DNA of 64,000 nt from Panacagrimonas sp965216845 (lineage in GTDB: Bacteria; Pseudomonadota; Gammaproteobacteria; Nevskiales; Nevskiaceae), in NCBI GenBank assembly GCA_965216845.1, contig OZ244200.1, positions 2,542,001-2,606,000 on the forward strand, given 5' to 3'. Positions 1 through 8,424 of the stretch are shown here, in pieces. Every line of letters starts with the position of its first letter. The first letter of the stretch is position 1. A program made the position numbers and the translations under genes. The notes beneath the pieces are model-generated. The model was given only the letters and a program-made list of their open reading frames with translations. It made no database searches and was not told the origin of the DNA.

Positions 1-133
1 CGTCGAACAGAAAAGGCCCGAAGCCGGTCCGGCGGATGGATTTCAGATACTGCTTGGGAATGATGGCGTCGGTATCGACATTGGGCCGATCCAGGGGGAT
101 GGCCTTGCTCTTGACGGTATTGAATGCGCGCAT
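1..133 (-). CDS. leuD: 3-isopropylmalate dehydratase small subunit, N-terminal part
   Basis: The frame reads MRAFNTVKSKAIPLDRPNVD followed by TDAIIPKQYLKS, the characteristic N-terminus of LeuD, and runs off the left edge after 44 residues. LeuD is the swivelling small subunit that joins LeuC to form isopropylmalate isomerase, which converts 2- to 3-isopropylmalate in leucine synthesis. The start codon lies 2 nt after the leuC stop, so the two subunits are co-transcribed and probably translationally coupled. Only the first part of the gene is visible; identity is secure because of both sequence and position. Confidence 0.93.
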   Translation of the reverse strand, partial: MRAFNTVKSKAIPLDRPNVDTDAIIPKQYLKSIRRTGFGPFLFD

Positions 134-135
134 CT

Positions 136-1539
136 TCAGAAGCTCCGAACATCGACGAAATGACCGGCAATCCCTGCGGCGGCGGCCATCGCCGGAGACA
201 CCAAGTGCGTCCGCCCCCCCTGCCCCTGCCGGCCCTCAAAATTCCGATTGCTGGTGGAAGCGCAGCGCTCACCCGGCTCCAGCCGATCCGCGTTCATCGC
301 CAGACACATGGAGCAGCCCGGCTCGCGCCATTCAAAGCCGGCTTCGGTGAACACGCGGTGCAGGCCTTCGGATTCGGCCTGTTCCTTCACCAGGCCGGAG
401 CCGGGCACCACCATCGCCAGCTTCACCGAATCGGCCTTGTGACGGCCCTTGACCACCGCCGCCGCCGCGCGCAAATCCTCGATGCGCGAATTGGTGCAGG
501 AGCCGATGAAGACCTTGTCGATCTGAATATCGGTGATGGCCTGACGGGCTTCGAGATCCATGTAGGCGAGCGCCTTCTGCATGCCGCTGCGCTTGACCTC
601 ATCCGATGCTTCATCCGGATCGGGCACCCGGCCGCTCACCGGCCCCACCATTTCCGGCGAGGTGCCCCAGGTCACCTGCGGCTCGATGTCCGCCGCTTCG
701 AGCACGATCTCCTGATCGAATACCGCGTCCTCGTCGGAACGCAATTGCTTCCAGGCCGCAACCGCCGCATCCCAATGTTCAGCACTCGGCGCATAGGGCC
801 GACCGCGCACATAGTCAATGGTCTTGTCGTCCACCGCGATCAGGCCGGCGCGAGCGCCGCTTTCGATCGCCATGTTGCACAGGGTCATGCGCCCTTCCAT
901 GCTCAGATCCTCGATCGCCTCGCCGGCGTATTCAGCCACGTAGCCGGTGCCGCCGGCGGTGCCGATGCGGCCGATGATGGCCAGCGTGATGTCCTTGGCG
1001 GTAACCCCCGGCCCGACGTTTCCGCGCACCGTCACTCGCAGCGTCTTCGCTTTTTTGAGCACCAGCGTCTGCGTCGCCAGCGCGTGCTCGACTTCCGAGG
1101 TGCCGATGCCGAAGGCCAGCGCGCCGAAAGCGCCGTGGGTGGAGGTATGAGAGTCGCCGCACACCACCGTCATGCCCGGCAGGGTCGCACCCTGTTCCGG
1201 GCCGATGACGTGCACGATGCCCTGACGCCGATCCATCAGATCGAATTTGGTGATGCCGAACTCCGCGCAGTTGGCGTCCAGCGCCTCCAGTTGCGCGCGC
1301 GAGATGGGGTCTGCGATGCCCTGCGCCCGGTTCAGCGTCGGCACATTGTGATCCGGCACCGCCAGATTGGCGTTCACCCGCCAGGGCTTGCGGCCGTTCA
1401 TGCGCAGGCCCTCGAAGGCCTGTGGGCTGGTGACTTCGTGCACCAGGTGCCGGTCGATGTAGATCAAGGCGGCGCCGTCGCCGGCCTGCGTCACCACATG
1501 CGCGTCCCAAATCTTGTCGTACAGCGTTTTGCCGCTCAT
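136..1539 (-). CDS. leuC: 3-isopropylmalate dehydratase large subunit
   Basis: A 467-residue protein of standard LeuC length that begins MSGKTLYDKIWDAHVV. It is the 4Fe-4S aconitase-fold subunit that isomerises isopropylmalate in the cytoplasm for leucine biosynthesis. The cluster cysteines are visible in GSCTNSRIEDLRAAA (first Cys) and in EPGCSMCLAMN (the CxxC pair), and the HxDHN-type motif appears as VPDHNVPT near residue 60. It is the first gene of a leuCD operon. A LysR-type gene is divergently transcribed across a 123-bp gap, the same arrangement as in Pseudomonas, suggesting local regulation. Confidence 0.97.
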   Translation of the reverse strand: MSGKTLYDKIWDAHVVTQAGDGAALIYIDRHLVHEVTSPQAFEGLRMNGRKPWRVNANLAVPDHNVPTLNRAQGIADPISRAQLEALDANCAEFGITKFDLMDRRQGIVHVIGPEQGATLPGMTVVCGDSHTSTHGAFGALAFGIGTSEVEHALATQTLVLKKAKTLRVTVRGNVGPGVTAKDITLAIIGRIGTAGGTGYVAEYAGEAIEDLSMEGRMTLCNMAIESGARAGLIAVDDKTIDYVRGRPYAPSAEHWDAAVAAWKQLRSDEDAVFDQEIVLEAADIEPQVTWGTSPEMVGPVSGRVPDPDEASDEVKRSGMQKALAYMDLEARQAITDIQIDKVFIGSCTNSRIEDLRAAAAVVKGRHKADSVKLAMVVPGSGLVKEQAESEGLHRVFTEAGFEWREPGCSMCLAMNADRLEPGERCASTSNRNFEGRQGQGGRTHLVSPAMAAAAGIAGHFVDVRSF

Positions 1540-1618
1540 CGCCTGTCTCCGTTTGCCGCTGAAGCGCTTCCATCCCGGAATCGGTAGCGCATCTTACGAA
1601 GCGGGAGTTGATAACTCC

Positions 1619-1635
1619 AATGAATTGTTTTCATT
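1619..1635. promoter_or_regulatory. Candidate LysR operator between leuC and the lysR-type gene
   Basis: The AT-rich part of the divergent gap holds a perfect inverted repeat, AATGAA-N5-TTCATT, nested in a wider ATAA...TTAT dyad. It has the spacing and location expected of a LysR-type recognition site between a regulator and its divergent target. Binding by the neighbouring regulator is inferred only from position and symmetry. Confidence 0.45.
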
Positions 1636-1662
1636 ATTCACATTCGCATAAAGAATAAATGA

Positions 1663-2553
1663 ATGATGGATATCCCCCTGCTGGAAGGGTTCGCCGCCGT
1701 CGCCGAACAGGTTTCGGTGTCGCGCGCCGCGCAAAGCCTTCACATCACCCAGCCCAGTCTCAGCAAACGCATTCGTCAGCTGGAGTCGCAAGTCGGGCAG
1801 CCCTTGTTCGACCGCATCGGTCGTCAGCTCAGGCTCAACGAGGCCGGCCGGGTGCTGTTGCCGCACGCCCGGCGGGTATTGGCCGAAGTCGAGGACGGTC
1901 GCCGCGCGCTGGCGGGACTTTCCGATCAGGTCTCCGGACGCCTGTCCATCGGCACCAGCCACCACATCGGCCTGCATCGCCTGCCCAATGCCTTGCGACA
2001 CTTCGTCGCGCGCTATCCGCAGGTGGAGCTGGATATCCACTTCATGGATTCCGAGCAGGCCTGTCTGGCGGTGCAACAGGGCAAGCTGGAACTGGCCATC
2101 GTCACCCTGCCGCCGGAGCCGATTCCGCAGATGCAGACCGAAGTCATCTGGCCCGATCCGATGGCGGTACTGGTGGCGGGCGATCACCTGCTCGCCCAAC
2201 AAGCGCGCGTGACCACCGCGCAACTGGCACAACACCCCGCCCTGCTGCCCGACGAAGCCACCTATACCCATCGGCTGGTCGGCGAAATGTTCCGCAAGCA
2301 AGGACTGCAACCGCGCGTACTGCTGTCCACCAACTATCTGGAGACCATCAAGATGCTAGTCAGCATCGGCCTCGGCTGGAGCGTGCTGCCGCTGAGCATG
2401 TGCGACGACGGCCTGCGCGCCCTGCCGCTGAGCGCCATGAAGGTCCAGCGTGAACTGGGGCTGGCCTGGCACGCCAAGCGCAGCCTGTCCAATGCTGCGC
2501 GAGCGATGTGTGCATTGCTCCGGCAACAGCAGGTCAGCATCGAACCCCATTGA
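1663..2553 (+). CDS. LysR-family transcriptional regulator next to leuCD
   Basis: A 296-residue LysR-type regulator. Residues 1-60 form the winged helix-turn-helix, recognisable in VSRAAQSLHITQPSLSKRIR and QLESQVGQPLFDR. The remaining residues form the periplasmic-binding-like effector domain, which starts around GRLSIGTSHHIGLHRLP. Two adjacent ATG codons (1663 and 1666) could both start it. Its divergent orientation to leuC and the palindrome in the gap suggest it controls leuCD, perhaps in response to a leucine-pathway intermediate. The effector is not evident from sequence. Family assignment is firm, target inferred. Confidence 0.9.
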   Translation: MMDIPLLEGFAAVAEQVSVSRAAQSLHITQPSLSKRIRQLESQVGQPLFDRIGRQLRLNEAGRVLLPHARRVLAEVEDGRRALAGLSDQVSGRLSIGTSHHIGLHRLPNALRHFVARYPQVELDIHFMDSEQACLAVQQGKLELAIVTLPPEPIPQMQTEVIWPDPMAVLVAGDHLLAQQARVTTAQLAQHPALLPDEATYTHRLVGEMFRKQGLQPRVLLSTNYLETIKMLVSIGLGWSVLPLSMCDDGLRALPLSAMKVQRELGLAWHAKRSLSNAARAMCALLRQQQVSIEPH

Positions 2554-2824
2554 AACCAATAGCGCGGATTTACCACAGTCACGATTGAATCAAAGCGCGT
2601 TCGCCCGGCCCTGTTGCGCCAAAACCGCACCGTGCTGACGGCGCGAACAGGATGACACTCACAACCTGGGTGTGATCATCACATCAACAACTTCGGCGTT
2701 ACCGAATCAGGCCGGATTTACAAAACCGTATTATCTGAATTTACTGGAAACTACCAGTCCTACCCAGCCGCTCCGAACAAGGCAAGAACGACTTTCTCAG
2801 GGGAAACCAAGCAAGGAGCCTGCA

Positions 2825-3193
2825 TTGATATCAAAAAACCACATCGCCCGATGGCTGCCTTTCGGAAAAGTGGCCGAACTATCCACCAAGGCATTGCAAC
2901 AAAAGATGGAACAAGGCCAGGTACAGATCATCGATGTACGTACCCGGCAAGAATGGCGACTTTCTCACATTCCAGGCGCCATCAACCTGGCCATCACCCA
3001 TTTTTCCGAATCAAATGTCGAGTCGCTCAAACTCGACAAGAATATGCCGACGGTTGCCATTTGCCTTTCCGCGCATCGCAGCATCCCCGCCGTGAGGCAA
3101 CTACAGCGGCTTGGATTCAAGGATTGCCAACAGTTGAAAGGCGGAATGCGAAGCTGGTGGAAAAATAATCTGCCGACCACCAATGAGCGGTAA
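2825..3193 (+). CDS. Single-domain rhodanese-like sulfurtransferase
   Basis: A rhodanese domain covers almost the whole product: VQIIDVRTRQEWRLSHIPGA is the CH2A-type segment, and AICLSAHRS is the active-site loop with the nucleophilic cysteine, followed by LKGGMRSW. The frame is open further upstream (an ATG-type reading could begin near 2672), but I place the start at the TTG at 2825. A strong AAGGAG ribosome site lies 6 nt before it, and the resulting 122 residues fit the family. The extra upstream residues show no domain. The patch has lower GC than its neighbours. Likely role is sulfane-sulfur transfer; the acceptor is unknown. Confidence 0.8.
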   Translation: MISKNHIARWLPFGKVAELSTKALQQKMEQGQVQIIDVRTRQEWRLSHIPGAINLAITHFSESNVESLKLDKNMPTVAICLSAHRSIPAVRQLQRLGFKDCQQLKGGMRSWWKNNLPTTNER

Positions 3194-3240
3194 CAAACAA
3201 CCGACAGATCATCCAGAACAGCATGATGCACCTCGCACAT

Positions 3241-3294
3241 CGATTTTTCGGACCTCACCCTGGCTTGAAGCCTGGGCGGTGTCCTGAAAAATCG
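3241..3294. repeat. 54-bp imperfect inverted repeat between convergent genes
   Basis: The outer arms CGATTTTTC (3241-3249) and GAAAAATCG (3286-3294) match perfectly. Interior segments GGAC/GTCC, CACC/GGTG and GGCTT/AAGCC also pair. It lies between the convergent rhodanese and peroxiredoxin genes, so the transcript of either strand can fold it into a long hairpin. It may act as a two-way transcription end or be a small decayed mobile repeat. There is no U-run after the stem on either strand, so a classical terminator is not proven. Confidence 0.55.
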
Positions 3295-3430
3295 AGTACG
3301 GCACCGTGGATGCAATGTTGTTTGCCCCCGGCCTTTCATTCCGGGCTGTTACCGCCGGAGCAGTCACCAGCAATCTCTCGCCGCAGTCATAAGGTCTGGA
3401 ATACTGATCAGCCCCACAGCAGGCGATTGC

Positions 3431-3991
3431 CTAGGCGGCCAACAAGTCGAGCGCCTTGAACTCGTTCAGTAATGCTTGCGGGCTGATACCGTCGGTCACT
3501 GTTTTACCGTAGTGGCTGAAACGGACTCTGCCGTCCATATCAATGATAAATGCCGCCGGATACTGAAATTCGTTACCTTCGAACTTGCCATGGCGGTGAC
3601 CGGATTTCAGTGACCTCACCATCGGCGATAAATTCTTTACCGACAGAAAACCACCAATTCCCCATCCCGCACCGTAGGCTTTGTAGACTTCACCCTTGGG
3701 ATCACTCAGGGTGGTAAAAGGCAACACTTCTTTAACTGAATAGCGTTGCAGGTTATCCAGGCTGGATTGAAACACCATGACCACCTCCAAACCAGCATCC
3801 TTGAGCGCCTGATATTGCTGTTTGTATTCAATGGTGTCCATTTGGCATACGGGGCAGCCGACGTAGCGCATGAACAACAGCGCCACAGGCTTACCGACCA
3901 AATCACTCAGACTGAAAGAGTGACCATCGGCGTCCTGCAAATTGAACTCAGGCGCCACATCATCAATAGTTAGTCCCTTGGCCACGATCAT
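3431..3991 (-). CDS. AhpC/TSA-type peroxiredoxin (Prx-like)
   Basis: A 186-residue thioredoxin-fold protein beginning MIVAKGLTIDDVAPEFNL, with the redox motif in RYVGCPVCQMD (CxxC) where peroxiredoxin-like AhpC/TSA proteins carry their catalytic cysteine. It likely reduces peroxides or a thiol substrate in the cytoplasm, since no signal peptide is present. The frame is open 57 codons further upstream, but I choose the ATG at 3991: an AAAAAGG ribosome site precedes it and the upstream residues look non-coding and overlap a dispersed repeat. The gene stands alone. Confidence 0.82.
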   Translation of the reverse strand: MIVAKGLTIDDVAPEFNLQDADGHSFSLSDLVGKPVALLFMRYVGCPVCQMDTIEYKQQYQALKDAGLEVVMVFQSSLDNLQRYSVKEVLPFTTLSDPKGEVYKAYGAGWGIGGFLSVKNLSPMVRSLKSGHRHGKFEGNEFQYPAAFIIDMDGRVRFSHYGKTVTDGISPQALLNEFKALDLLAA

Positions 3992-4789
3992 TAACCTTTT
4001 TGTTGCATCAAATCGTTGAAAAAAATAATCCGCGTACAGAAAACACAGATCATTGCGAAACAAAGCTGAAGCAATCCCCGCCGCAGTGGGAGACCGCCGC
4101 GCCTTTCGGTGCTCGCGATACAGCGAGCGCGTCATCCATTCACCCTTCTGGTCAAAAATCATACCCGAAACAAGTTTCGGAACAACATCCGTGCTGTTAA
4201 TGCAGCTTCATCGCATTGTGCGTGCTGTCGCCCCCATGGGGACATACGATCGCTGACATCGGCTGACAGGCTGCCCCACGCCGAAAGCTTGCGCCACGCC
4301 ATCCACCCCACGCCGCGCAACCTTGCCGCCACTGGCGACCACGAATCGCCGTCGTCTCTCCGTTCGCACGGCATGGTGACCTCATCCGCAGGTTTTCGCT
4401 CGTCAGCCGACCAGCCCGTGGATGACTTCAGCCGGGCGCGTGACGCCAGCGGCGACTGAATCCTGATTCGCCGTCGCGGGCCGATGGCAAGCCTCGGGCT
4501 TGAGGGGTGTCATTGGCCACCGGCGCAGCGCCTACCGTTCAAAGCCTGCTGCCGACCGCTGGTCACCGAAACGGCGCCGGGCAAGGTCTCGCATGGTGCA
4601 CTCAATTCAGGCGCGGGCTTGCGTGGAACATCAACCGGTCGCGACCGGCGCGTTGTCGATGATTCTTCCATACTGTTGCGTATGGTGGTATATGTTTGCA
4701 GTGTTCTCAAGATTTTGTGGATGAAATCCATTGTGGTTTCAAATCGCTGTTCCACAGGCCCGGGAAGCCCAGAAGAGGATGAATACGCA
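3992..4789. other. About 800 bp without a recognised gene
   Basis: Apart from a dispersed repeat at about 4048-4140, no open frame here resembles a known protein. A short dyad CCATAC-N6-GTATGG lies at about 4670-4690 ahead of the secreted-protein gene and could be an operator, but nothing identifies the regulator. The rest appears to be decayed or non-coding sequence. Confidence 0.5.
4048..4140. repeat. Dispersed intergenic repeat, copy 1
   Basis: This copy contains CATTGCGA, then AAGCAATCCCCGCCGCAGTG, then GAGACCGCCGCGCC, and ends GCTCGCGAT...GCGTCA. The central block of about 36 bp recurs at 62662-62720 with two substitutions, and a more diverged relative sits at 27491-27576. The pattern (CATTGCGA ... 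AAGCAATC ... GAGATCGC ... CTCGCGATGAC) matches a class of imperfectly palindromic extragenic repeats common in proteobacterial genomes. Confidence 0.65.
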
Positions 4790-5767
4790 ATGACAGCCAC
4801 ACTGAAATATCCGGGGCCAGCGCTTTGGCACTGTTTCAGACTGTGCCTGCTGGCGGTGCTGCTCAGCGGCTTTCATCTGAGTCCGGCGATGGCGCGGCGG
4901 CCGGCCACCGTCGAACTGAGTCAGTCGGTCGGACAGCCCGGCGAACAACTGCAAGTGTCCGGAAAGCGTTTTGGCCGGCTCAAGTACGGACAGCTGTTTC
5001 TGGACGGCGAGCAGGTCGCCAGTTTCCTGACTTCGGTCAGCGGCCGTTTTCAGACCGACTTCAGCATCCCCGACGGCATCGCGCCGGGCGACAAGACGCT
5101 GATCGCGGTCACGCAACGGGCCTCGGTGTCCGCCGAATTCGAAGTCATCACCGCGAGCCAGTACCTGTTGCGCGAGGACTTCGAATCATTTTCGCCGGGC
5201 CCCTGGCAGGAAGGACAGATTCACGGCGATTGGCAGGTGGTCTACGACGGCTACGGCGAGGTTCGGATCAGCGACGAAGACAGCCAGCTGCTGGAGCTGT
5301 CGCCGGCGTCCGCGCAGGAATTCTGGGAAACGCACGGCGCGCTGGTCACCAGCGTGGCGAGTTTCTCCGACCTGGATCTGCGCCTGCGCATGCGCAGCGT
5401 CGAGCAGTTGCGCGCCGCTGAACCCAACCCCTGGGAAGTGGCCTGGCTGCTCTGGCACTACCAGTCCAACCAGCAGTTCTATTACCTGATTCTCAAACCC
5501 AACGGCTGGGAGCTGGGCAAGGCCGATCCCGCCTACCCCGGCGCGCAGCGATTCCTGGCCACCGGAAACGATCCCGAATATCCGCTCGGCTACTGGAACC
5601 GGCTGCGCGTGCAGCAGATTGGCGCCACCATCCAGATCTGGGCGGACGATGAGCTGTTGACGATCTTCACCGACGAAGAACAGCCGTATCTGGAGGGCAG
5701 CATCGGCCTTTACAGCGAAGACGCCACCGTGCAGTTCGACGACATTGAAGTGTCCTTGCCGGAGTGA
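4790..5767 (+). CDS. Secreted beta-sandwich protein of unknown function
   Basis: A 325-residue exported protein. I start it at ATG 4790: it follows an AGAGGA ribosome site and gives a clean Sec signal peptide, with hydrophobic core LCLLAVLLSGFHL and cleavage after PAMA. An IPT/TIG-like or Ig-like beta domain follows (about residues 40-120: VELSQSVGQPGEQLQVSGKR). Then comes a concanavalin-like domain of the DUF1080/LamG kind (DFESFSPGPWQEG ... DDIEVSLPE), typical of carbohydrate-binding or extracellular matrix proteins. The frame is open for another 102 codons upstream without recognisable content. No catalytic residues can be assigned. Confidence 0.7.
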   Translation: MTATLKYPGPALWHCFRLCLLAVLLSGFHLSPAMARRPATVELSQSVGQPGEQLQVSGKRFGRLKYGQLFLDGEQVASFLTSVSGRFQTDFSIPDGIAPGDKTLIAVTQRASVSAEFEVITASQYLLREDFESFSPGPWQEGQIHGDWQVVYDGYGEVRISDEDSQLLELSPASAQEFWETHGALVTSVASFSDLDLRLRMRSVEQLRAAEPNPWEVAWLLWHYQSNQQFYYLILKPNGWELGKADPAYPGAQRFLATGNDPEYPLGYWNRLRVQQIGATIQIWADDELLTIFTDEEQPYLEGSIGLYSEDATVQFDDIEVSLPE

Positions 5768-5768
5768 G

Positions 5769-5984
5769 TCAGCGGTAGGGGTTGAGGATTCTCAAACCCT
5801 CGTCGAGCTGCAAGTCATCCTGCAGATCTTCGGAATACAAACTCGTCCGCTGTTCGAGCAAGGCCGCCGCGACGATCATCGCGTCGCACAGCGAAAACGA
5901 ATACCGCTGCAGCAGGCGCAAGCCAAGTTCATGGGTTTCCACTGTAAAAGGCACCACTTTGCAGTGGGCGCGAAAACATTCAAA
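5769..5984 (-). pseudogene. PIN-domain (VapC-type) toxin C-terminal remnant
   Basis: The frame reads VVPFTVETHELGLRLLQRY, then SFSLCDAMIVAAALLEQ, then LYSEDLQDDLQL...LRILNPY. This is the C-terminal half of a PIN ribonuclease: the acidic D of CDAMIVAAA and the D of SEDLQD are metal-ligand positions. An in-frame TAA at 5985-5987 closes it upstream, and no N-terminal half or antitoxin is present. The product would lack the first catalytic aspartates, so I call it a decayed toxin gene. It abuts the 3' end of the secreted-protein gene. Confidence 0.65.
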
Positions 5985-6074
5985 TTAGCAGCATGACCCG
6001 TGCAGAAAACGATGCGTCATTACTGATCCTCGTTTTGCGTTTGCTTCAAGACGCACTCCAAAAACTTGCTGTAT

Positions 6075-7304
6075 TCACAAATCCGCGCCGGGCGTGGCGG
6101 CATCGGCAGATTTGAAAGTGGGCAACTGCTCATCGCGTGGAGTCAGATATGCCGCAACAACGCCCACGGCGGCAACCGCTGCGGCGAGGTGATAGACGGC
6201 CTCAGCGCCAATGCCTTCCCAGACGTAACCGCCCAGAGAGCTGCCGATGGCGCCGCCCAGCCCGAAACTACAGGCCACCAGAAGCGCCTGCCCCCGGCCC
6301 TGCAAGCGCCCCGGAAACATCTGATACACAAAATGCACGGTGACTGCGTGGTACAAGCCAAAACTCGAAAAATGCAGAAGTTGGCCAACACCGACCCACA
6401 GAACCGATTCCACCAGCGCCGCCAACATCAGCCAGCGGACAACGGTGGTGACCAGCGCAAAGATCAGCACCCGACGCGGACCGAAACGATCGATCAGACG
6501 ACCGGTGATCAGAAACACCACCACTTCCGCCAGCACGCCCAGCGCCCACAGCACGCCGATGACACCGCGCTGGTAATCGTGCTGCTCCAGAAACAGGGAG
6601 AAAAAGGTGTAAAACGGCGCAAAAGACAGCTGCGAACAAAAACAGCAGACGAACAGAGCGATCACCGCCGGACGCCGCAATACTTGCCACAAGCCTTGTG
6701 CGTCCTGGGCGTGCGGGCGCAGATCGCGCCGATCCGGCACGCGAGTGGCCAAGCCGGCCATGACCAACATCATGGCGACCACGATCCACGGCAGCAACTC
6801 CAGATCCACCACCTCAAACAGCGGCCCCAGGACCGCCACCGCAGCGATGAAGCCCACGCTGCCCCACAGGCGAATGCGGGCGTAGTCCAGGCCGGTACGT
6901 GCCAGTTGATTCAGGGTCACCACCTCGAAAGCGGGCAAGGCCGCATTCCAGAAAATGGCGTAGGCGACATGCAGCGCAACCAGACCGGCAAAGCTGCTGG
7001 AAAACGGGATCAGTCCGAACAACAGACCGCTGAACAGCATGGCCACCGCAATCATTTGCAGGCGCCGCTGGCTGTGATCCATCACCCAACCCCAGATCAC
7101 CGGCGCCACGATGCGCACCAGACCAATGGATGCAATGGCGATGCCAATTTGTGATGGCGAGAAACCCCGCTGATCCAGATACAGCGCCCAATACGGCAAC
7201 ACCGCGCCCAGTACCATGTAGTACAGCGCATAAAACCCGGACAGTTTGGCGTGCAACCAATGCCGCTCGCCGCGACTCAGCGGCGCTTCAATCGGCGTTT
7301 GCAT
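6075..7304 (-). CDS. MFS transporter, HcaT/MFS_1-like
   Basis: A transporter of about 409 residues with twelve predicted hydrophobic segments, beginning MQTPIEAPLSRGERHW and then LHAKLSGFYALYYMVLG. The loop 2-3 motif appears as GWVMDHSQRR and the central repeat as GRLIDRFGPRRV, both standard for the major facilitator superfamily. It resembles the 3-phenylpropionate/nucleoside branch (HcaT-like), but the substrate cannot be read from sequence. I start at ATG 7304, just beyond the aroC stop; a longer frame from 7343 would overlap aroC. It follows aroC in the same direction, as in Pseudomonas. Confidence 0.85.
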   Translation of the reverse strand: MQTPIEAPLSRGERHWLHAKLSGFYALYYMVLGAVLPYWALYLDQRGFSPSQIGIAIASIGLVRIVAPVIWGWVMDHSQRRLQMIAVAMLFSGLLFGLIPFSSSFAGLVALHVAYAIFWNAALPAFEVVTLNQLARTGLDYARIRLWGSVGFIAAVAVLGPLFEVVDLELLPWIVVAMMLVMAGLATRVPDRRDLRPHAQDAQGLWQVLRRPAVIALFVCCFCSQLSFAPFYTFFSLFLEQHDYQRGVIGVLWALGVLAEVVVFLITGRLIDRFGPRRVLIFALVTTVVRWLMLAALVESVLWVGVGQLLHFSSFGLYHAVTVHFVYQMFPGRLQGRGQALLVACSFGLGGAIGSSLGGYVWEGIGAEAVYHLAAAVAAVGVVAAYLTPRDEQLPTFKSADAATPGADL

Positions 7305-7326
7305 CAGACCTGGAGGGGGTCGGCGG

Positions 7327-8424
7327 TTATACAGCGCCGGCAATCGGCGGCAAGGGCGGCGTGACGTCCGCGCATTGCGCCCGATGACGCAGGGCCTGAT
7401 CCATCAACACCAGCGCCGCCATCGCCTCGGCGATGGGCACCGCGCGGATCCCGACGCAGGGATCATGACGTCCGGTGGTACGCATCTGCACCGACTGGCC
7501 TTCGGCGTCGATGGACTGACCGGGCGCGGTGATGCTGGAGGTGGGCTTGATGGCGATGGAGCACAGCAGATCCTGCCCGGTACTGATGCCACCGCTGACG
7601 CCGCCGCTGTGATTCGACAGAAAACCTTGCGGGCTCAGCTCATCCCGGTGTTCGGTGCCGCGCATGCCCGCAACCGCCGCGCCGTCGCCGATCTCCACCG
7701 CCTTGACCGCATTGATGCCCATCATGGCGTGGGCAAGGTCCGCGTCCAGCCGGTCGAACACCGGCTCGCCCCATCCGGGCGGTAGCGGTCCGGCCACCAC
7801 TTGCAGCTTGGCACCGACCGAATCGCCTTCGCGCCGCAGCTGATCGATCAACTGTTCCAGCTCCGGTACGCGACTTTGATCGGCGCAGAAAAAGGGATTG
7901 CCTTCCACATCCTCCCAGCGCCTGAAATCCAGTTGCAGGGGGCCGATCTGACTGACGTAGGCGCGAATGCGGGTGCCGAATTTCTCCCTCAGCCACTTCT
8001 TGGCGATGCCGGCCGCCGCCACCCGTACCGCGGTTTCACGTGCCGAGGACCGCCCGCCGCCGCGAAAGTCGCGCAGGCCATATTTCTGCACGTAGGCGTA
8101 GTCGGCGTGATTGGGGCGAAAAGTCTGCTTGATCTTGTCGTAGTCGTAACTGCGCTGATCGGTATTTTCTATCAGTAGCGCGATGGGCGTGCCGGTGGTC
8201 TGGCCCTGAAACACACCGGACAGAATGCGCACCTGATCCGCCTCCTTGCGCTGCGTCACGTACTTGGATTGACCGGGTCGACGCCGATCCAGATCCGGCT
8301 GCAGATCAGCCTCGCTCAAGGCCAGGCCGGGCGGACAGCCGTCCACCACACAACCGATGGCCGGCCCGTGTGATTCGCCAAAGCTGGTGACGCAGAAGGC
8401 GCGCCCAAAGGTATTTCCGGACAT
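7327..8424 (-). CDS. aroC: Chorismate synthase
   Basis: A 365-residue product from ATG 8424 (MSGNTFGRAFCVTSFGESHG), the family signature for FMN-dependent chorismate synthase. It performs the last shikimate step, 5-enolpyruvylshikimate 3-phosphate to chorismate. Further signatures are YGLRDFRGGGRSSARETA and SNHSGGVSGGISTGQ. The ATG overlaps the prmB stop as TGATG, so translation is coupled; the frame could begin six codons earlier inside prmB, but the overlap start fits the family. Length is normal (about 360). Confidence 0.98.
   Translation of the reverse strand: MSGNTFGRAFCVTSFGESHGPAIGCVVDGCPPGLALSEADLQPDLDRRRPGQSKYVTQRKEADQVRILSGVFQGQTTGTPIALLIENTDQRSYDYDKIKQTFRPNHADYAYVQKYGLRDFRGGGRSSARETAVRVAAAGIAKKWLREKFGTRIRAYVSQIGPLQLDFRRWEDVEGNPFFCADQSRVPELEQLIDQLRREGDSVGAKLQVVAGPLPPGWGEPVFDRLDADLAHAMMGINAVKAVEIGDGAAVAGMRGTEHRDELSPQGFLSNHSGGVSGGISTGQDLLCSIAIKPTSSITAPGQSIDAEGQSVQMRTTGRHDPCVGIRAVPIAEAMAALVLMDQALRHRAQCADVTPPLPPIAGAV

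Noticed and set aside
124..1587. 487-codon plus-strand frame across leuC
   Set aside because: It is antisense to leuC over its whole length and lacks family features.
2671..2683. TGTGA-N3-TCACA dyad as a CRP site
   Set aside because: CRP needs a 6-bp spacer between the half sites; with 3 bp the match is probably fortuitous.
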